NCBI GenBank assembly: GCA_030435675.1
Contig: CM059622.1
Coordinates: 11,222,001-11,286,000, forward strand
Direction of reading: 5' to 3'
DNA length: 64,000 nt
Source: Steinernema hermaphroditum
Lineage: Eukaryota; Nematoda; Chromadorea; Rhabditida; Steinernematidae
Part shown: one piece after another, positions 22,401-33,693 of the stretch
Position numbering within the stretch: position 1 is the first letter of the stretch
How the letters are laid out: each line of letters opens with the position of its first letter
Notes under the pieces: generated by a model
Seen by the model: only the letters and a program-made list of their open reading frames with translations
The model's database searches: none
Told to the model about the DNA's origin: nothing
Position numbers and translations under genes: made by a program

Positions 22401-23679
22401 TCAGCACGCCACCGTTTTGACTCTGTCGACGCGTATTTGTGTTGACAAATCATAATTGAGTGAGCAAATGGGTTGCCGTAATCCGCGATGCCCATATGTC
22501 GCGGCGCTAATCCGCCGTGATTGACCACGCACTGGATTTGCACATTCCCAGGCTAATTTGCGCTGTATTTTCAGCGAGCGTATATAATGGAAGTGAATTG
22601 CGATTGACGAAAGTCAGCCGGAAACACATGAGCGAATATGTGTGTGTGGCGAGCAACGGAATTCCGCCGGATGAGTCGTGGACGGTCAAGCTTCATGTGA
22701 CATGTAAGGCTCTGATCACTCATGGGGGAGGGTAGAGGAAGAGAAATGTGGAAACACTGTGGGGGTTTATGGATATGAACAAGTTTTGGCTCATCCCTTG
22801 TAGTAGAACACAAAATTGAACCCTTTATCTCCTTCGTTGTAGTTGAACCCATCGTCATTCCCAAGGCAAAAGAGGTCTCCGCCGTACCGGGCTCCCTGGT
22901 GCGTTTGGTTTGCAACGTGGACGCTTGGCCGCGGCCGGCATTCAGCTGGACCTTCAACGGGAAAGAGATCTACAACTCAGGAAAATACTCCCTGGTGAGT
23001 CTCACTTTTACGCACTTTCTATTTTAACCCTTGACTTTAGGAACATTCTGTTTCCGAGAAGTACAAGACAATCCACATCTTGGAGATCAAGGACGTAGGC
23101 TTGCCACAGTTCGGTACCTACAGGTGCGCGGCGAAGAACGATAACGGCAAGCATTTCGCCGATATCGTATTGAGAGGTGAGTAACAACATCATTACATTG
23201 GTTTATTTGTGCGTTTTTAGAAGCGCCAGCCTACAAACTCAAATCGGTAGTTCTGTCAGAAGGTAAGCATCTTCACCTTTCTTAGCATGATCCTAGCCCT
23301 TTCGTTCTATCACTCTCTCATCCCCTTCGCATGATTTTCCGTCAGTTCTTGCACAGTTGAAGGTTCTGCCGAATCAGGAATCTCCGTCGACGACGAGAGC
23401 GACGAAGACGACCGATACGACTCCGTGCCGAGACCACCGCCTCTGGTGCACACAGCGGACGATCGAGCGTTGAATCGACGTGCACAGCACAATTTGTCCG
23501 ACCGACAACAGCATGGTTCTGTTTTTCTAGCACTACTTCTCTTTTTTGATCACCGTTGTTAACTCCAGTTTCTTTTAGAACTGCGTCAAGACGCCGAGGA
23601 CGACTCCCCAAGTGGCGCTTCCTCGATCGTCGTCAGGATATCGAGCCTCGTCGCTGCCTTGCTGTTGCTCAACTTCTGA
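18658..23679 (+). CDS. rig-5: Three-Ig-domain, probably GPI-anchored cell-surface protein (DIP/IgLON type, RIG-5-like)
   Basis: Neuronal-type adhesion protein of 419 residues. Exons: 18658-18706, 21166-21281, 21555-21608, 21659-21739, 21782-21860, 22210-22371, 22575-22703, 22843-22994, 23041-23176, 23221-23262, 23357-23515, 23579-23679. Signal peptide MLVAFVLLVFAAVFRS; Ig1 (about 17-126: FRCKIDNLG...VAFIKAD...DIGAYSCQLNTDP), Ig2 (127-223: LRCNAHGSPPPTVIWRRQ...YVCVASNG), Ig3 (224-320: LVCNVDAWPRPAFSWTFNG...YRCAAKNDNG). An acidic linker (DDESDEDD) precedes a C-terminal SSLVAALLLLNF, a likely GPI signal. The Ig1 pattern with CQLNTDP is that of Drosophila DIPs; RIG-5 is the worm member of that group with this architecture, so the symbol is a probable orthology call only. 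Intron 1 is 2.46 kb; AATAAA at 23808. Confidence 0.85.
19345..19418 (-). tRNA. tRNA-Asn (anticodon GTT)
   Basis: A 74-nt minus-strand cloverleaf: GCTTCCG acceptor arm, GGCGCAATCGGTTAGCGCG D arm, anticodon GTT in GGCTGTTAACC, T arm GGTTCAAGCC, closing CGGGAGC. It sits antisense in intron 1 of the Ig-domain gene. Confidence 0.95.
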
Positions 23680-24072
23680 TCTCCGAGCTTCTTCCTCAAA
23701 TGGCACAGATTCACTCAACTAGTCCCTTTTCCGTCCCCCACCACTGAGCTTTATTTTGCCTGTGTACATAGAGTTTTGCAAATTGCAATAATGTTTTAGT
23801 TTTTCGAAATAAATATTTACTATTATTGTTTATATCCATGAGTCGGTCGCTCTCTCTGAGGCTGTCTGAGCCGAGTGAGATGATTGAGATCGTTCTTGGC
23901 CATAGTTCTCGGCGCAATAATCGCGGCGCAATTAAATAGATTTCGGAATCACAGTTCGAAGGTACATAGACGCATGGAATCTCACTTGCGATATATTGCG
24001 CTGAAGGATTTCACTACAACGGTGCGCCTTGGAAGAAAGTCGCCTCTGACATCTCTGAAATATGTCGTCATT

Positions 24073-24919
24073 TTAGCGCGGAGGAAACTGAGCAAACCTA
24101 TTCAAAAGTAGATACAAGATCGGCTGAAGGGTCACCCTATTGAAACAGTATGCTTCTCGGGCGAAGATATGCGCTAGTTCTGTATCCGGAATGGGTATGT
24201 AGCCATATACGGCGCACACAGGTACCACATCGAAGAGAAACCTGGCGCAGGCGTAGATTAGTATGTTCTTTTCTTTTTTGGATTGTAGTTTTTTGCTCAG
24301 TTTGCCTTGCATCTTGATAATGTAGGCCACTATTATAGTGTATAGGACAAACTGCACAGCTGAACAACAGAAAATCAGCGCATGTCCCATCGTTTTCATC
24401 GTGGGAGTGAGCGGTTTGGACATATCGTAGTGGGACAAGTAGTCCTCATCCGAAATGTAGTAGTTATACCAGGGTGAGAAGAGAAGTCCGTAGTTGACAA
24501 TGCCGAACACCCATGCAAAGGCGACGATGGCCGTGTGGATCGCGGAAGGATACCGAAGCTCGCACATGACTTTGAGACGATTCAGGGCCAGGGCCACGCT
24601 CATAAGAGCTTCCATTCGGCTTTCCGAGGTGAACAACTTCGTAGTTATCTCAGGGAATATCCAAAAGTTGGCTCCCGTCAGAACGTGCACAGTATTGATG
24701 ATCGCGCCTGGAGCAAAAAGGCACTGTGCGATGCCGATGTGGATCATGATGCAATAGCATTCTTGGGATCGGTACGACTTCTTCAGAAAAATCTAAATCA
24801 GAATAGGAATCTTAACTACAAGCAGGTGGACTAGCCTGTATAATGCGGAGATACATAATGAAACCAATCGCAGTTAGAAGCAGATTTGAAGTGAGCGTGA
24901 CAGTAGCTAAAGTGGACAT
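24073..24919 (-). CDS. Nematode seven-transmembrane receptor (chemoreceptor-like)
   Basis: A seven-helix receptor, probably of one of the nematode Sr families (subfamily not resolved). Two minus-strand exons, 24919-24836 and 24792-24073, give 267 residues. Helices: LATVTLTSNLLLTAIGFIMY (TM1), IAQCLFAPGAIINTVHVL (TM2), MEALMSVALALNRLKVMC (TM3), AIVAFAWVFGIVNYGLLF (TM4), ALIFCCSAVQFVLYTIIVAY (TM5), ILIYACARFLFDVVPVCAVY (TM6), FNRVTLQPILYLLLNR (TM7). The intron joins only if a GC donor is used (CAG then GCTAGT at 24835). The frame stays open upstream of the ATG (RLVPANNTFVVR, with an Asn glycosylation site), so an additional 5' exon is possible. Confidence 0.75.
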
Positions 24920-27622
24920 CCTGACCACAAAAGTGTTGTTGGCGGGAACCAAGCGGGAGTCTCTTCTCAACTTTGTACTTAAGAAAAATGTGAAATATTA
25001 TTAGAGTCGAAGGCTAGAGTCGAAAGCGAGAAACAAATTATATGCACTTTCTATTCAGCGTATGCATGTTTATGATGTATGTAGAAACGGTTGCTGTTCG
25101 ATAATGACATTTTCACTCTTCATTTGGCTAAAAACAATCGTACACTTGATACGGCTACAACAGGTAGGCAATACAGGCTGCTACCGCAAGGTTAGTTGAA
25201 AATGTGGACCAAGCACAAGAAGCTATCGCAGAAAAGGGCGCGAAAACCGCGTCTTTTCAACTTCTTTTACGTCTGTTTGAACTTTTGTGTTATGATGCGT
25301 TACTCTTATTCGAGGAACTACAAGGGTATAGTTAGTTCTATCTGAACACCTGTGCATTTCCACGAATTTATTGAAATTGGATTAGCAATTCACATAAAAC
25401 AGAGAGGTTGAAAGCTGGACGGACAAGTGTGTACTGTTAGCTTCATATACTATTCAAATGGGGAACCCACGCAGTCTAAGAGTTTTGAAGTCCTCAACCA
25501 CCACGGGATTCCTCAAATCACACTTAAATCCACTAAATATGAATTGTTAACATAAATATAACTGTTACTGTCATTTTATGCTTCATAAGCCATGAAATCT
25601 ACCTGTATTTAGAAGGTGTCCCTATTTATAATTCCGCCACTGTATAGGTATGTATACGTAGGCAATGAAAGCAAACAAACAGCAAAGGGCACTTCAGGTG
25701 CCTAAATCTAGTTTAGTTTAAAAAAAATGAAAGCCTTGTCGGTCATATTCGACATCATAAAGTCGTGAAGTCGTATTATCTGGAGGCGACGATGACGTAG
25801 ATTCTTCCACCCTTGCACTTCGTGTTCACCTGTCAGCTCCCAATGGCGCTGATTACGGTACCCGAAAGTATGAGCTCCAGCTGTGCTACATACAGTCTGT
25901 TGCCTAATGATGGTCTCACCTGTTTTTTGCCGTATAGTGCCAAAGAGGGACTTTCACGAAAGACGCACTTTACCATTTGAAAGAGTGCGCAAAACAAAAC
26001 GGTAGAACATACCCTGTGAACGGAATTCGTGATCATTTTCAAAATTTTCTGGTTATTTTTTCAAAGGCGGACCAATTTCTCTGTTTCATAATGATGGCCT
26101 CACCCAATCGTTTTATTTTTTGCAGTTTTCGCCGTTATTTGGGTGTCTTTCTTCTAATATTCGTTGCTATCCATCTTTTCACCGTATTACAAGGTAATAC
26201 GTGCGCTATAGGCCGCACCTCTTGTTGGTCAATTGAGGTAGAAAAAGGACAGATTGTAGTCCTTGTAGTCCAGAATGACCCGAAAGACAGGATTTCCGCT
26301 GTTTCCGCTGAAAAAAATTCTGTCAGAGCGTACGAAGAAACGCTGGTTATGTTTCATCACGTGAAAAAATGGAGTGCCTTTGAAAATATTTCAAGATTTT
26401 CCAAAATCGTGGGATTTACAATGGAAAAAGGTCGTTTTTCAGAGGATTTTTAAATATTATTGTTGTCGAGAAGGTAGACTGTACTCTTGTGGAAGAAGGC
26501 TACTGAAGGGAAACGGTTATACAAGCTCTGCTTACGCTATCCATACCGACCAGAAAAATATGGAATTATCTGAAGGCAAAAATTCACTTTTTTTTCAAAA
26601 TTCAAAATTCTTCTTGTGTTCGACTTTTCCCGGTGTCGGTATCCGAAAGTATGAGCTCAAGCTGTGGTAAGTAGACTAAAAGTTAAGGAGGACAATGTGT
26701 TAAGAACGTTGTTTTCGATTGCAATTCGATTGTTTTCGATTGTCTTATGGGATAAATTCCCCTAAAATGGAAAACAGCGACTCAGACCAATAACAAGCAC
26801 TTAAACAGCCGATAAATCATGGAAACCGTAGTTAATTCCGATATTTGTAGAGTGCTTCGGTTTTGTTTGGCTAGATTTAACGTCACTGCTATGAGGACCC
26901 AAATTAGCTGAACATAACATAGGTCGGATAATGAATACTTCGCGAACTCATCGGACTTAATGTCTTTCATGAATGCTGTTTTCCAATGGTGGTGTCCTCG
27001 ATGTCAGCGACCTGCTGAGAAAGCTACGAAAGCAGGTTTAAATGAAAACGGATCAAATACGCACTTGTCTCAGGCATATGAATAGCCTGTTTTCACCGAG
27101 GAAAATATCACCTCGTATAATTTATTCATAACTCGAGAGTCTACTAACGTGTTCGACAACAGAACCCAGCATAATAACAAATTATGAGTACGCCGCAGAA
27201 TAGTAGAATGGTCTCACAACTCACTTCTTATCTCGTTCAAAAGAAGGGTCACCTTTGTTAGACTTAATTAGTTGGAATATACTATTATCGAATTGTAATA
27301 AGTTTATGTGGTGTACATTGCTCACCATTAGATTTTTCATCAACTTTTCAGCCAGACGTATATAAGTGTGTTAGAGTAGGCTTGGTTGGCGTCCAGGTCT
27401 TTATTGCTGCGAACAAAGTGGAAGAGAAGCGACCACCAACGGCGAACCCGGAGGACCGGTTTGCATCTGTTTGCATATGCCCTCTCGCGCCATTATGTCG
27501 CATCTCTAACAACAGTACACTTGAGTACTGCCTATCTATTTATCGCTTCCCAAGATGCTAAATTCCCATGTGCCCTTTGAGATAAAAACGTTTTCATCGC
27601 ATTCATTCTATTTTCTGTGTAT
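24920..27622. other. Gene-poor interval between receptor and FAS1 gene B
   Basis: About 2.7 kb of AT-rich sequence. Open frames at 25977-26453 and 26374-26670 include a hydrophobic stretch (YLGVFLLIFVAIHLF) between plausible splice sites, but nothing joins to it. Segments at 25856-25889 and 26637-26670 are near-identical (CCGAAAGTATGAGCTC core), so something was duplicated here. I call no gene. Confidence 0.35.
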
Positions 27623-30099
27623 TCACCGTAGAAACAAGTAGATAATTACAAGCACAGCCATGAGATCAATGGAGAACACACTTCTGCAGGCTGTAGCATA
27701 CAGATCCGGCTCGTACATGAGCACGTTGTCGATTAGATGGATATACCCGTTGAGGCCGGCTATCTCGCCACCCTCGATTATCCTAGCTACACGATCGCCT
27801 CTTGGCCAGTAGAGTTCAAAATCTGCAAATCGAAATCAACGAACGCCTAAACACAGAGGACCTACATCTCCCTCTTCTCCTCATAACGACTTTTTCGTCA
27901 TTCATCATCGTAAACGTCATTTCTCGAAAATCGGTCCACGCCAGCGCTTGGCCTTGGATCACGTGCCTCTTGAACACGAACTGCAAGGCCAGCCAATGTT
28001 CGCCGTCGGTCATCATCTTCATCAAGTTGTAGGGAACGTTCTGCCAGGCTCGATCCGTTGGAACGAAGAAGGTCATCTGCTGCATGGGGGTAAAGATCTT
28101 GTTCGTATCCAGGGTGTACTGTAGCTGTAGATTCGAGATCATCTGAGCGGACATGCTGAACAAGCAGTGGTACTATCGTGGTGTGTCTCCTGACCTCACC
28201 GAGTTTGCGAGTTGTTGACTATTTCCATCCACAGTGAGTTGTACGGTACACCGAGCACTCGATCAATGTAGTGGACGATTCCGTTGGTGGCGGCTACGTC
28301 GTCTTGATAGATGGTAGCTTGGGTGCCAGCTCCAATCACGTAGTAGGCTGCAAAGGAGTACTGTAATGCTGGATTCATTAGGTTGTTAACCGCCTTAAAC
28401 ATCCCACTCTTTTGTTCTTTTGTTAGCACAGATTTGACTTAAATCGCGCCCACTTACTTATATTATTCGTCGGCCACTCTCCTCTGATGAAATACAATAG
28501 TCTGTTCTGAACAGCCGTCACTACCGCAGTCTCGTTGGTTATCTCATCGGTGACCAGCTCTTTGTTCGGAACTATGTGAAGCCGGAGCACCTCCTCCAGG
28601 AATGTCTTGTCCTGAAGAAGTCGCCGCTCGATGTGCTCCGGAATTCTTTCGAAAGCCTCGTTTAGAGGAGCGAAGAAGGTGTTGGTGCCGCCCATCGGCT
28701 GCAGGTACGATCTGAGAATTCCCCCGATGGAATTGATGTATCTCATGAGCCTCGTGCAGCGGTAGTTGTCCATGACGAGTTGGTCAATCGTGTTCGTCAC
28801 GACTCCCAGCACGTTATCGATGATGTGGACGACGCCGTTCTGAACGGGGATATTGGGAACCAGGATCTTGGCCCATACGGCGCCTCTTCGGAATTGACCG
28901 TACCGCTCGTAGACTTCGCTTACAGCGTATACTAGAAAGCTGGGCCTAGATACTTCATTTGCTCTTAAACCTACGATCCCATCGGCCAGTTCTGTGATCA
29001 GTGATATTCCTCATGCTCAACTTTAGCTTGAAGTTGTCCTCGATGAGGTTAGCGGAAAATCGTACTGTAGGATAGTAGTGAAGGCCTCCATCGTAGAGCC
29101 AGGGGTAGGAGAAGAGCACCCTGTCTTTTCCGGTCACATGGGCCAGAATGACCTCTCGGTCAATCCTGTTCCTGTCGATGACTTTGGAGAAGGCTTTGTT
29201 TGTCGGGATGAAGAAAGTGTGGAAGGCGTTATAAGAAGAACTCCCAAAAATCACCAGAGCGATATCGGGCTCACGGTTTAGAATCCAGGACATGTCCCTA
29301 ATAGACGTATGATCTTTATGGTAAAACCTGCAATTTAGTGACTTACGATAGGTCCTCAAATCTGACAATAGTCGTGGGGAAGGCTTCTCCCTTCGCGTCG
29401 TTCACTAAAGAGAGTGCCGTGCCAAGGTACGGTTGGTTGCCCATTGGAGAGCAGATTTTGTAGAGGTATTGCTGACCACTGGTCATGCCTGAATAGCCGG
29501 ATTCGTGATTACAGATGCGTCCGGCATTGGCGAAGTAGGACTAAAAAAAGGATCAGAATATCGAATAATTGATAAGTGATCAAACTAAAAGTATGCTGAT
29601 TTCAAATGTGTGCCAAGAAGGACAATGGTTTTAGAGGTTCTTCAAAGTGGCCCCATCCTATTTATCATTACAATACCCATACTTAATACTTACGTAATTT
29701 CCGGGGTTGTTTTCGAACTGCGTGATGAAAACGTATCCGTTCTGCACAGACGTTCTTACTAGTGTTTGGTTCGGCCACCTTTTACCCAACGCTATGTCGG
29801 GCACTTGGGAATTGACAAAGTGGTTGAGAATCTCCACTTGTGTCATGTACATCAAGTTCGGCTGATAGAGGAATACGTCGTTGACGGGGGCGAAGACCGT
29901 AACGGGAGCGTTGCCATCTCTCATGTACGACACGCATGTTTGAAAGTAGTCACAAGCAGATCGGAACTGTAACACGCATCAGAGGGATAGGGCATAGTAA
30001 AATCACCTGTTTCAAGTCATAGATCGTCGCAGTCAGCGACCACAAATCGCCGTATACGACGCTAATAAGGGTAAGAAACAGCGCCGCGACTGTTCGCAT
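27623..30099 (-). CDS. Secreted four-FAS1-domain protein B (paralogue of the 7560-10643 gene)
   Basis: A 664-residue FAS1 protein. Exons, minus strand: 30099-30007, 29966-29694, 29540-29347, 29297-28975, 28931-28458, 28347-28200, 28155-27866, 27822-27623. The six internal exons are 273, 194, 323, 474, 148 and 290 bases long, exactly as in gene A, with all phases the same. Signal peptide MRTVAALFLTLISVVYG; H1 boxes TVFAPVNDVFLYQP, TFFIPTNKAFSKVI, TFFAPLNEAFERIP, TFFVPTDRAWQNV. Much of exon 5 is near-identical in protein to A (NTIDQLVMDNYRC, IPVQNGVVHIIDNVLG). The C-terminus differs: CRSVFSIDLMAVLVIIYLFLR, a clearer hydrophobic tail that could be a TM or GPI signal. All introns are short here, unlike A. 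Function is inferred from the family only. Confidence 0.9.
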
Positions 30100-30985
30100 T
30101 CCGATCGATGCGATCATCGCCGCCGTCGCCGACGGCTGAACCGAATGTCATGAGAAGTACAAACATTGCCGGCGCGAAGCGGAGGTGACGAAGATAAGAC
30201 GAAGGCCGCTGGTTTGTGACTCATCGAAGGGTTGTTGTCGTCGAGGTTATGTAAATGAGCCGGCAGGAAGTGCGGAGCAAGCAAAATAGCGCACATCAAT
30301 TAGCACACACACCCATCTTTGACCTCTTTGGTACAGTGAAAAGTCGTCTGCTTCAGGGGGTATGAATGTTAAACTTAAGAGGATATGCACGCATATAGGG
30401 TCACCTTATGGATTGAGCCGAAGGAGTGAGAATCTGACCAAGCCGGATGAGGCCTCTTCGATGACCGTCTCGCCCCGGAAGCCGGAAGGTCACATAGTTT
30501 CAAAGTAAGCTCTCCAGGCACCGTCTTTGCTGAAGTTGACGTCTACGGACATAAAAGACCGTGTCTACGAAACGGTCGTTTCCAGATCCAACTCTCAGCC
30601 CCTTACGATTACGGTATTGATCCTGAACGGACGTTCCTGTCGATAATTTTCCGGACGTTTGCGTAAAAGACAATATCTGAGCTGATCTTTGGTGCGTGGA
30701 TAATGGTCCTCTAAACCCGAGACGCTGTGTTTGGGCATAACTAAATGACGCCACAAGAAGCAATTAAAGAGAAAACAAATATCCGAAGAGAGCATCGTCG
30801 TTCCCTCATTGCCCTCTCTCGGAGCTATTTATTTTGGCAATTCACGTCCACGATCCTCCGGACGCTTTGTTGACATTTACGACGTGTCTTTCTCCTTCTC
30901 AGCAGACCACGAACCACTTGAACTCGTCTAATGAAATCCGTGACAGCATGGCGACATCGGCGATGGCCATTGTTTGTGAATTGAC
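30100..30985. other. Intergenic between divergent FAS1 gene B and syntaxin
   Basis: About 890 bases with no supported gene; it must hold both promoters. A CCTTCTCAG at 30894-30902 is a good acceptor upstream of the syntaxin ATG and could be its trans-splice site. Confidence 0.45.
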
Positions 30986-32148
30986 ATGACCGTCAAAGAT
31001 CGCCTCGCAGAACTCAAAGCCGCCGCGCCAAAGGTGACTTCGTCTTGCGTGTCGCTTTATATTTGATTTTAGGACAACTATCGGGACTCCGTTGTGAGCA
31101 CCGCCAGCAGTGTGCCATTCTACGATGACGAGGACGGCCTCAACGAGTTCTTCGACCAAGTCAACTCGATCAGAGCTGAGCTGAAGGAGATGGAGGCGAA
31201 CCTTATCGAGCTGCAATGGACGCACAAGGCCATCTTGGAGAATCCCGGCAACGATCAAGGTAGGCGTGCAAAACAAGCGTTAAAGCTGGCTAATACACAT
31301 TTCAGCGCTTCGTTCGAGGGTTAACAGCATTATGGCGGAGTTCTCATCGTCGGCTCGTCAAATTCGGAGCCGACTGAAACGTACGTGAAGCTTTGCCTTT
31401 TGATTTTATCATTTCTTGTGCACCACTCTGCAGAAATGACGCTGGAACTAGAAGAGGACGCGCTCTATCCGACGACTTTCCCAATGGTCATTCAGAGAAT
31501 TCGTCGTACGCAGCAGGACGACATGAATCAAAAGCTGGCGACCGTCCTCGATCGCTACAACTTCGAGCAGATGTACTATCGCGAGCAATGCAAGAGGAGA
31601 ATCGAACGGCAGCTGATTTTAGGTGAGTGCATGCGAATCCTGCTCCTAAAATATGTCTCTTCCTTCAGCCGGAAGAGCCGTGAGCAGTGGCGAAATGGAG
31701 TACATGATCGAGAATCAACAAGTAGGGATATTCACCAGAGACGTTGTCGTGGACCCGGAGTTGGTCGCTGAGATCGAGGCACGCCATGCCGATATACTCA
31801 AGCTCGAGTCCAGTGTCCGGGAGCTATGGGAGCTCTTTCAGGATATGTCCATGCTGGTCGTTTCTCAGGCATGCTAAGTCATACATTCACCATCTTAAAC
31901 ACGCTGTTCTAGGGTGACATGATCGATTTGATTGAGTTTCACGTCGAAAACGCTGAGACGAAGATCTTCCATGCCAGAAAATACGCTATCCTAGCTGCCA
32001 GATATGAGAAGAAGCTCAAGAAGGTAAGTACACCCTAAGTACATTCTTCATCATGCGTACTTTTCCTGTTTAGCGCAAGCTAGTCGTCGTTTTTTTGGCC
32101 CTTCTGCTTGTCGCCATTGTAATTGCAATAATCTTTCTTACGAAGTGA
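30986..32148 (+). CDS. Syntaxin (plasma-membrane-type Qa-SNARE)
   Basis: Membrane-anchored t-SNARE for vesicle fusion, 294 residues. Exons: 30986-31033, 31073-31259, 31306-31380, 31434-31622, 31669-31868, 31913-32023, 32074-32148. N-terminus MTVKDRLAELKA as in syntaxin-1 relatives; an Habc three-helix bundle about 35-160; linker with YREQCKRRIERQLILAG; SNARE helix about 200-257 (ILKLESSVRELWELFQDMSM then LVVSQGDMIDLIEFHVENAE) with the zero-layer Gln at 233; basic KKLKKRK; C-terminal anchor VVVFLALLLVAIVIAIIFL. It is divergent enough from neuronal syntaxin-1 to be a syx-2/syx-3-like paralogue. The intron after Gln233 starts with GC (CAG then GCATGC). AATAAA lies near 32196; the gene is convergent with the DHHC gene. 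Confidence 0.9.
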
Positions 32149-32291
32149 ATGAACGACTATAACCGCCTAACGCTGCTTGAAAGAAAATCTAAAAGCAATA
32201 AACAACTCTGCAAAGCCTTTCCTTGGGCCATTTTCATTTCAAACAGAGTCCTGCACGCGCAATTGAAAAGTAGATTCAGTTTTTATTGAGA

Positions 32292-33356
32292 TCACACCTT
32301 TCCCAAGGTGTACTCTTCTGCATAGTACGGCTTGTGCCCAGAGGGAAGGAGCACTCGAGTTAAAAATGACTCGTTACTCTTCGCAATTCCCAGAAACTCC
32401 TTCCAGTTCTTCTTCGCCCAGTTCATATCCTTGAATATTTGCCACGACGGCATATCGCCCTTGCCTTCCTTCTAAACATTGCAAATGTGTACACCTCGAT
32501 AAAAGGATGCCATCAGGACTCACTCTGCATTGGATAGCTGTCATTCCATCGGAAACCAGAAAAGCTTGCCATACAAACATAGAAAGTCCAAGAATCGCCC
32601 CGAACAGGCAGATGGCATTTCCAAAAACAATAGTGATGAACGGAAGATGAGCACCTCGAACAGCACAGAGAACCGAATCCTCGACCATATTACAGTACGC
32701 ATATTCACGTGACCTCTGAAGACAAAATGAAAATCGTGTGCAATTGCGAGTTGAATCTTTTACCCATATGACATTGTACCAGAGCGAGTAGATTCCGGCG
32801 AAGAGAGCGTACACGCAACCAAAGCCCAAGAACGCCAAGAACTGCACGAAGTGTCGATGATTGTAGAGTCCGATGCAGGCGCCGATGAAAAGACAGTGAT
32901 GATCCATGCGCAGAACGCACTTATCACATGTGCGGCAGTGGTGCGATCCGTAGGGTTTGTGGTTAACGCACTTGTCACACGAAGGTGATCGATTGTCCTG
33001 CAAGACGATTAATTAATACTTCCTAAAATCCGACGAACTCACTTTCGGAACACGTCCAGGATCGGTGAACGCCGTTTTGTACAAATGGTAAAAGATGTTG
33101 ACGAAGAAGTAGACGCCGATGGCTGCCAAACCCGTGCCGACGACGATACCGCGCAATGCTATTTCGTTCGGGAGCACGATGAAGAATTCGAAAACGAAAA
33201 CGACCACCAGAAGGAAGTTAATGAAGATGAACGGCACCTGCAAAGCACAAATGTAAGCGAAAAGAGCGAAAACGGGAAACTCACCGGTTCCAGAACCCTC
33301 TCGATCCATGGAGCGAAGTCGTCTTCCAGCCACTGGATGAATTTGTCGCACGCCAT
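32292..33356 (-). CDS. DHHC-type protein S-palmitoyltransferase (ZDHHC16-like)
   Basis: Integral membrane enzyme that attaches palmitate to protein cysteines, 290 residues. Exons, minus strand: 33356-33285, 33237-33043, 32997-32764, 32715-32524, 32471-32292. Two TMs in exon 2 (about 25-50 and 57-82), then the TDPG motif (TDPGRVPK), the Cys-rich domain with SCDKCVNHKPYGSHHCRTCDKC and catalytic DHHC at 121-124, then two more TMs (about 140-165 and 190-220). The C-terminal NWKEFLGIAKSNESFLTRVL resembles ZDHHC16. Odd: the usual Pro-Trp after DHHC is replaced (DHHCLFIGACIGLYNHRHF). The start codon lies inside a 29-bp inverted repeat. AATAAA on the minus strand at 32287-32282. Confidence 0.9.
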
Positions 33357-33488
33357 GGATTCAGAGCAGCCGACCGATCTGCACAGGAGACAGGGCACAA
33401 GTGAGCTGGGCCGTCCAGTCTGGAGAATTGTTGCAGAGCTGAGACAGACAGAAAGAGAGAGATCGGTCGGCTGCTCTGAATCCATGGC
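33352..33488. repeat. 29-bp perfect inverted repeat over the DHHC start codon
   Basis: Arm 33352-33380 (GCCATGGATTCAGAGCAGCC...) and its exact complement at 33460-33488, separated by 79 bases. Read on the minus strand, the distal arm also contains an ATG (GCCATGGATTCAGAG), while the proximal arm contains the annotated DHHC start codon. A transcript covering both arms would form a 29-bp hairpin burying the start codon. Confidence 0.9.
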
Positions 33489-33693
33489 TTAGAGAGGGTT
33501 TGGTCTTGCAGCGTAAACCATTATGAATCATTTGTAGCGAGGAGCAAGCATACTGTAAGCTTTTTTGAGTGAGTTTCTCCTCCTTTTGTCCTTCTCCCGG
33601 CTTCGTAGGCCTGAAGTAGATGCGTAGTACAGCCAAGCCACGGAGATACGCTTTGAACTTCGAAAGAGAAACTCTTGTTTATTCGCGTTTTAA

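Noticed and set aside
25977..26453. Plus-strand 158-codon frame with a hydrophobic stretch
   Set aside because: It only makes sense as one small exon with no partners; the rest of the frame looks like low-complexity AT-rich DNA.
33085..33492. Plus-strand 135-codon frame across the DHHC gene
   Set aside because: It is antisense to well-supported exons and only partly open because of the inverted repeat.
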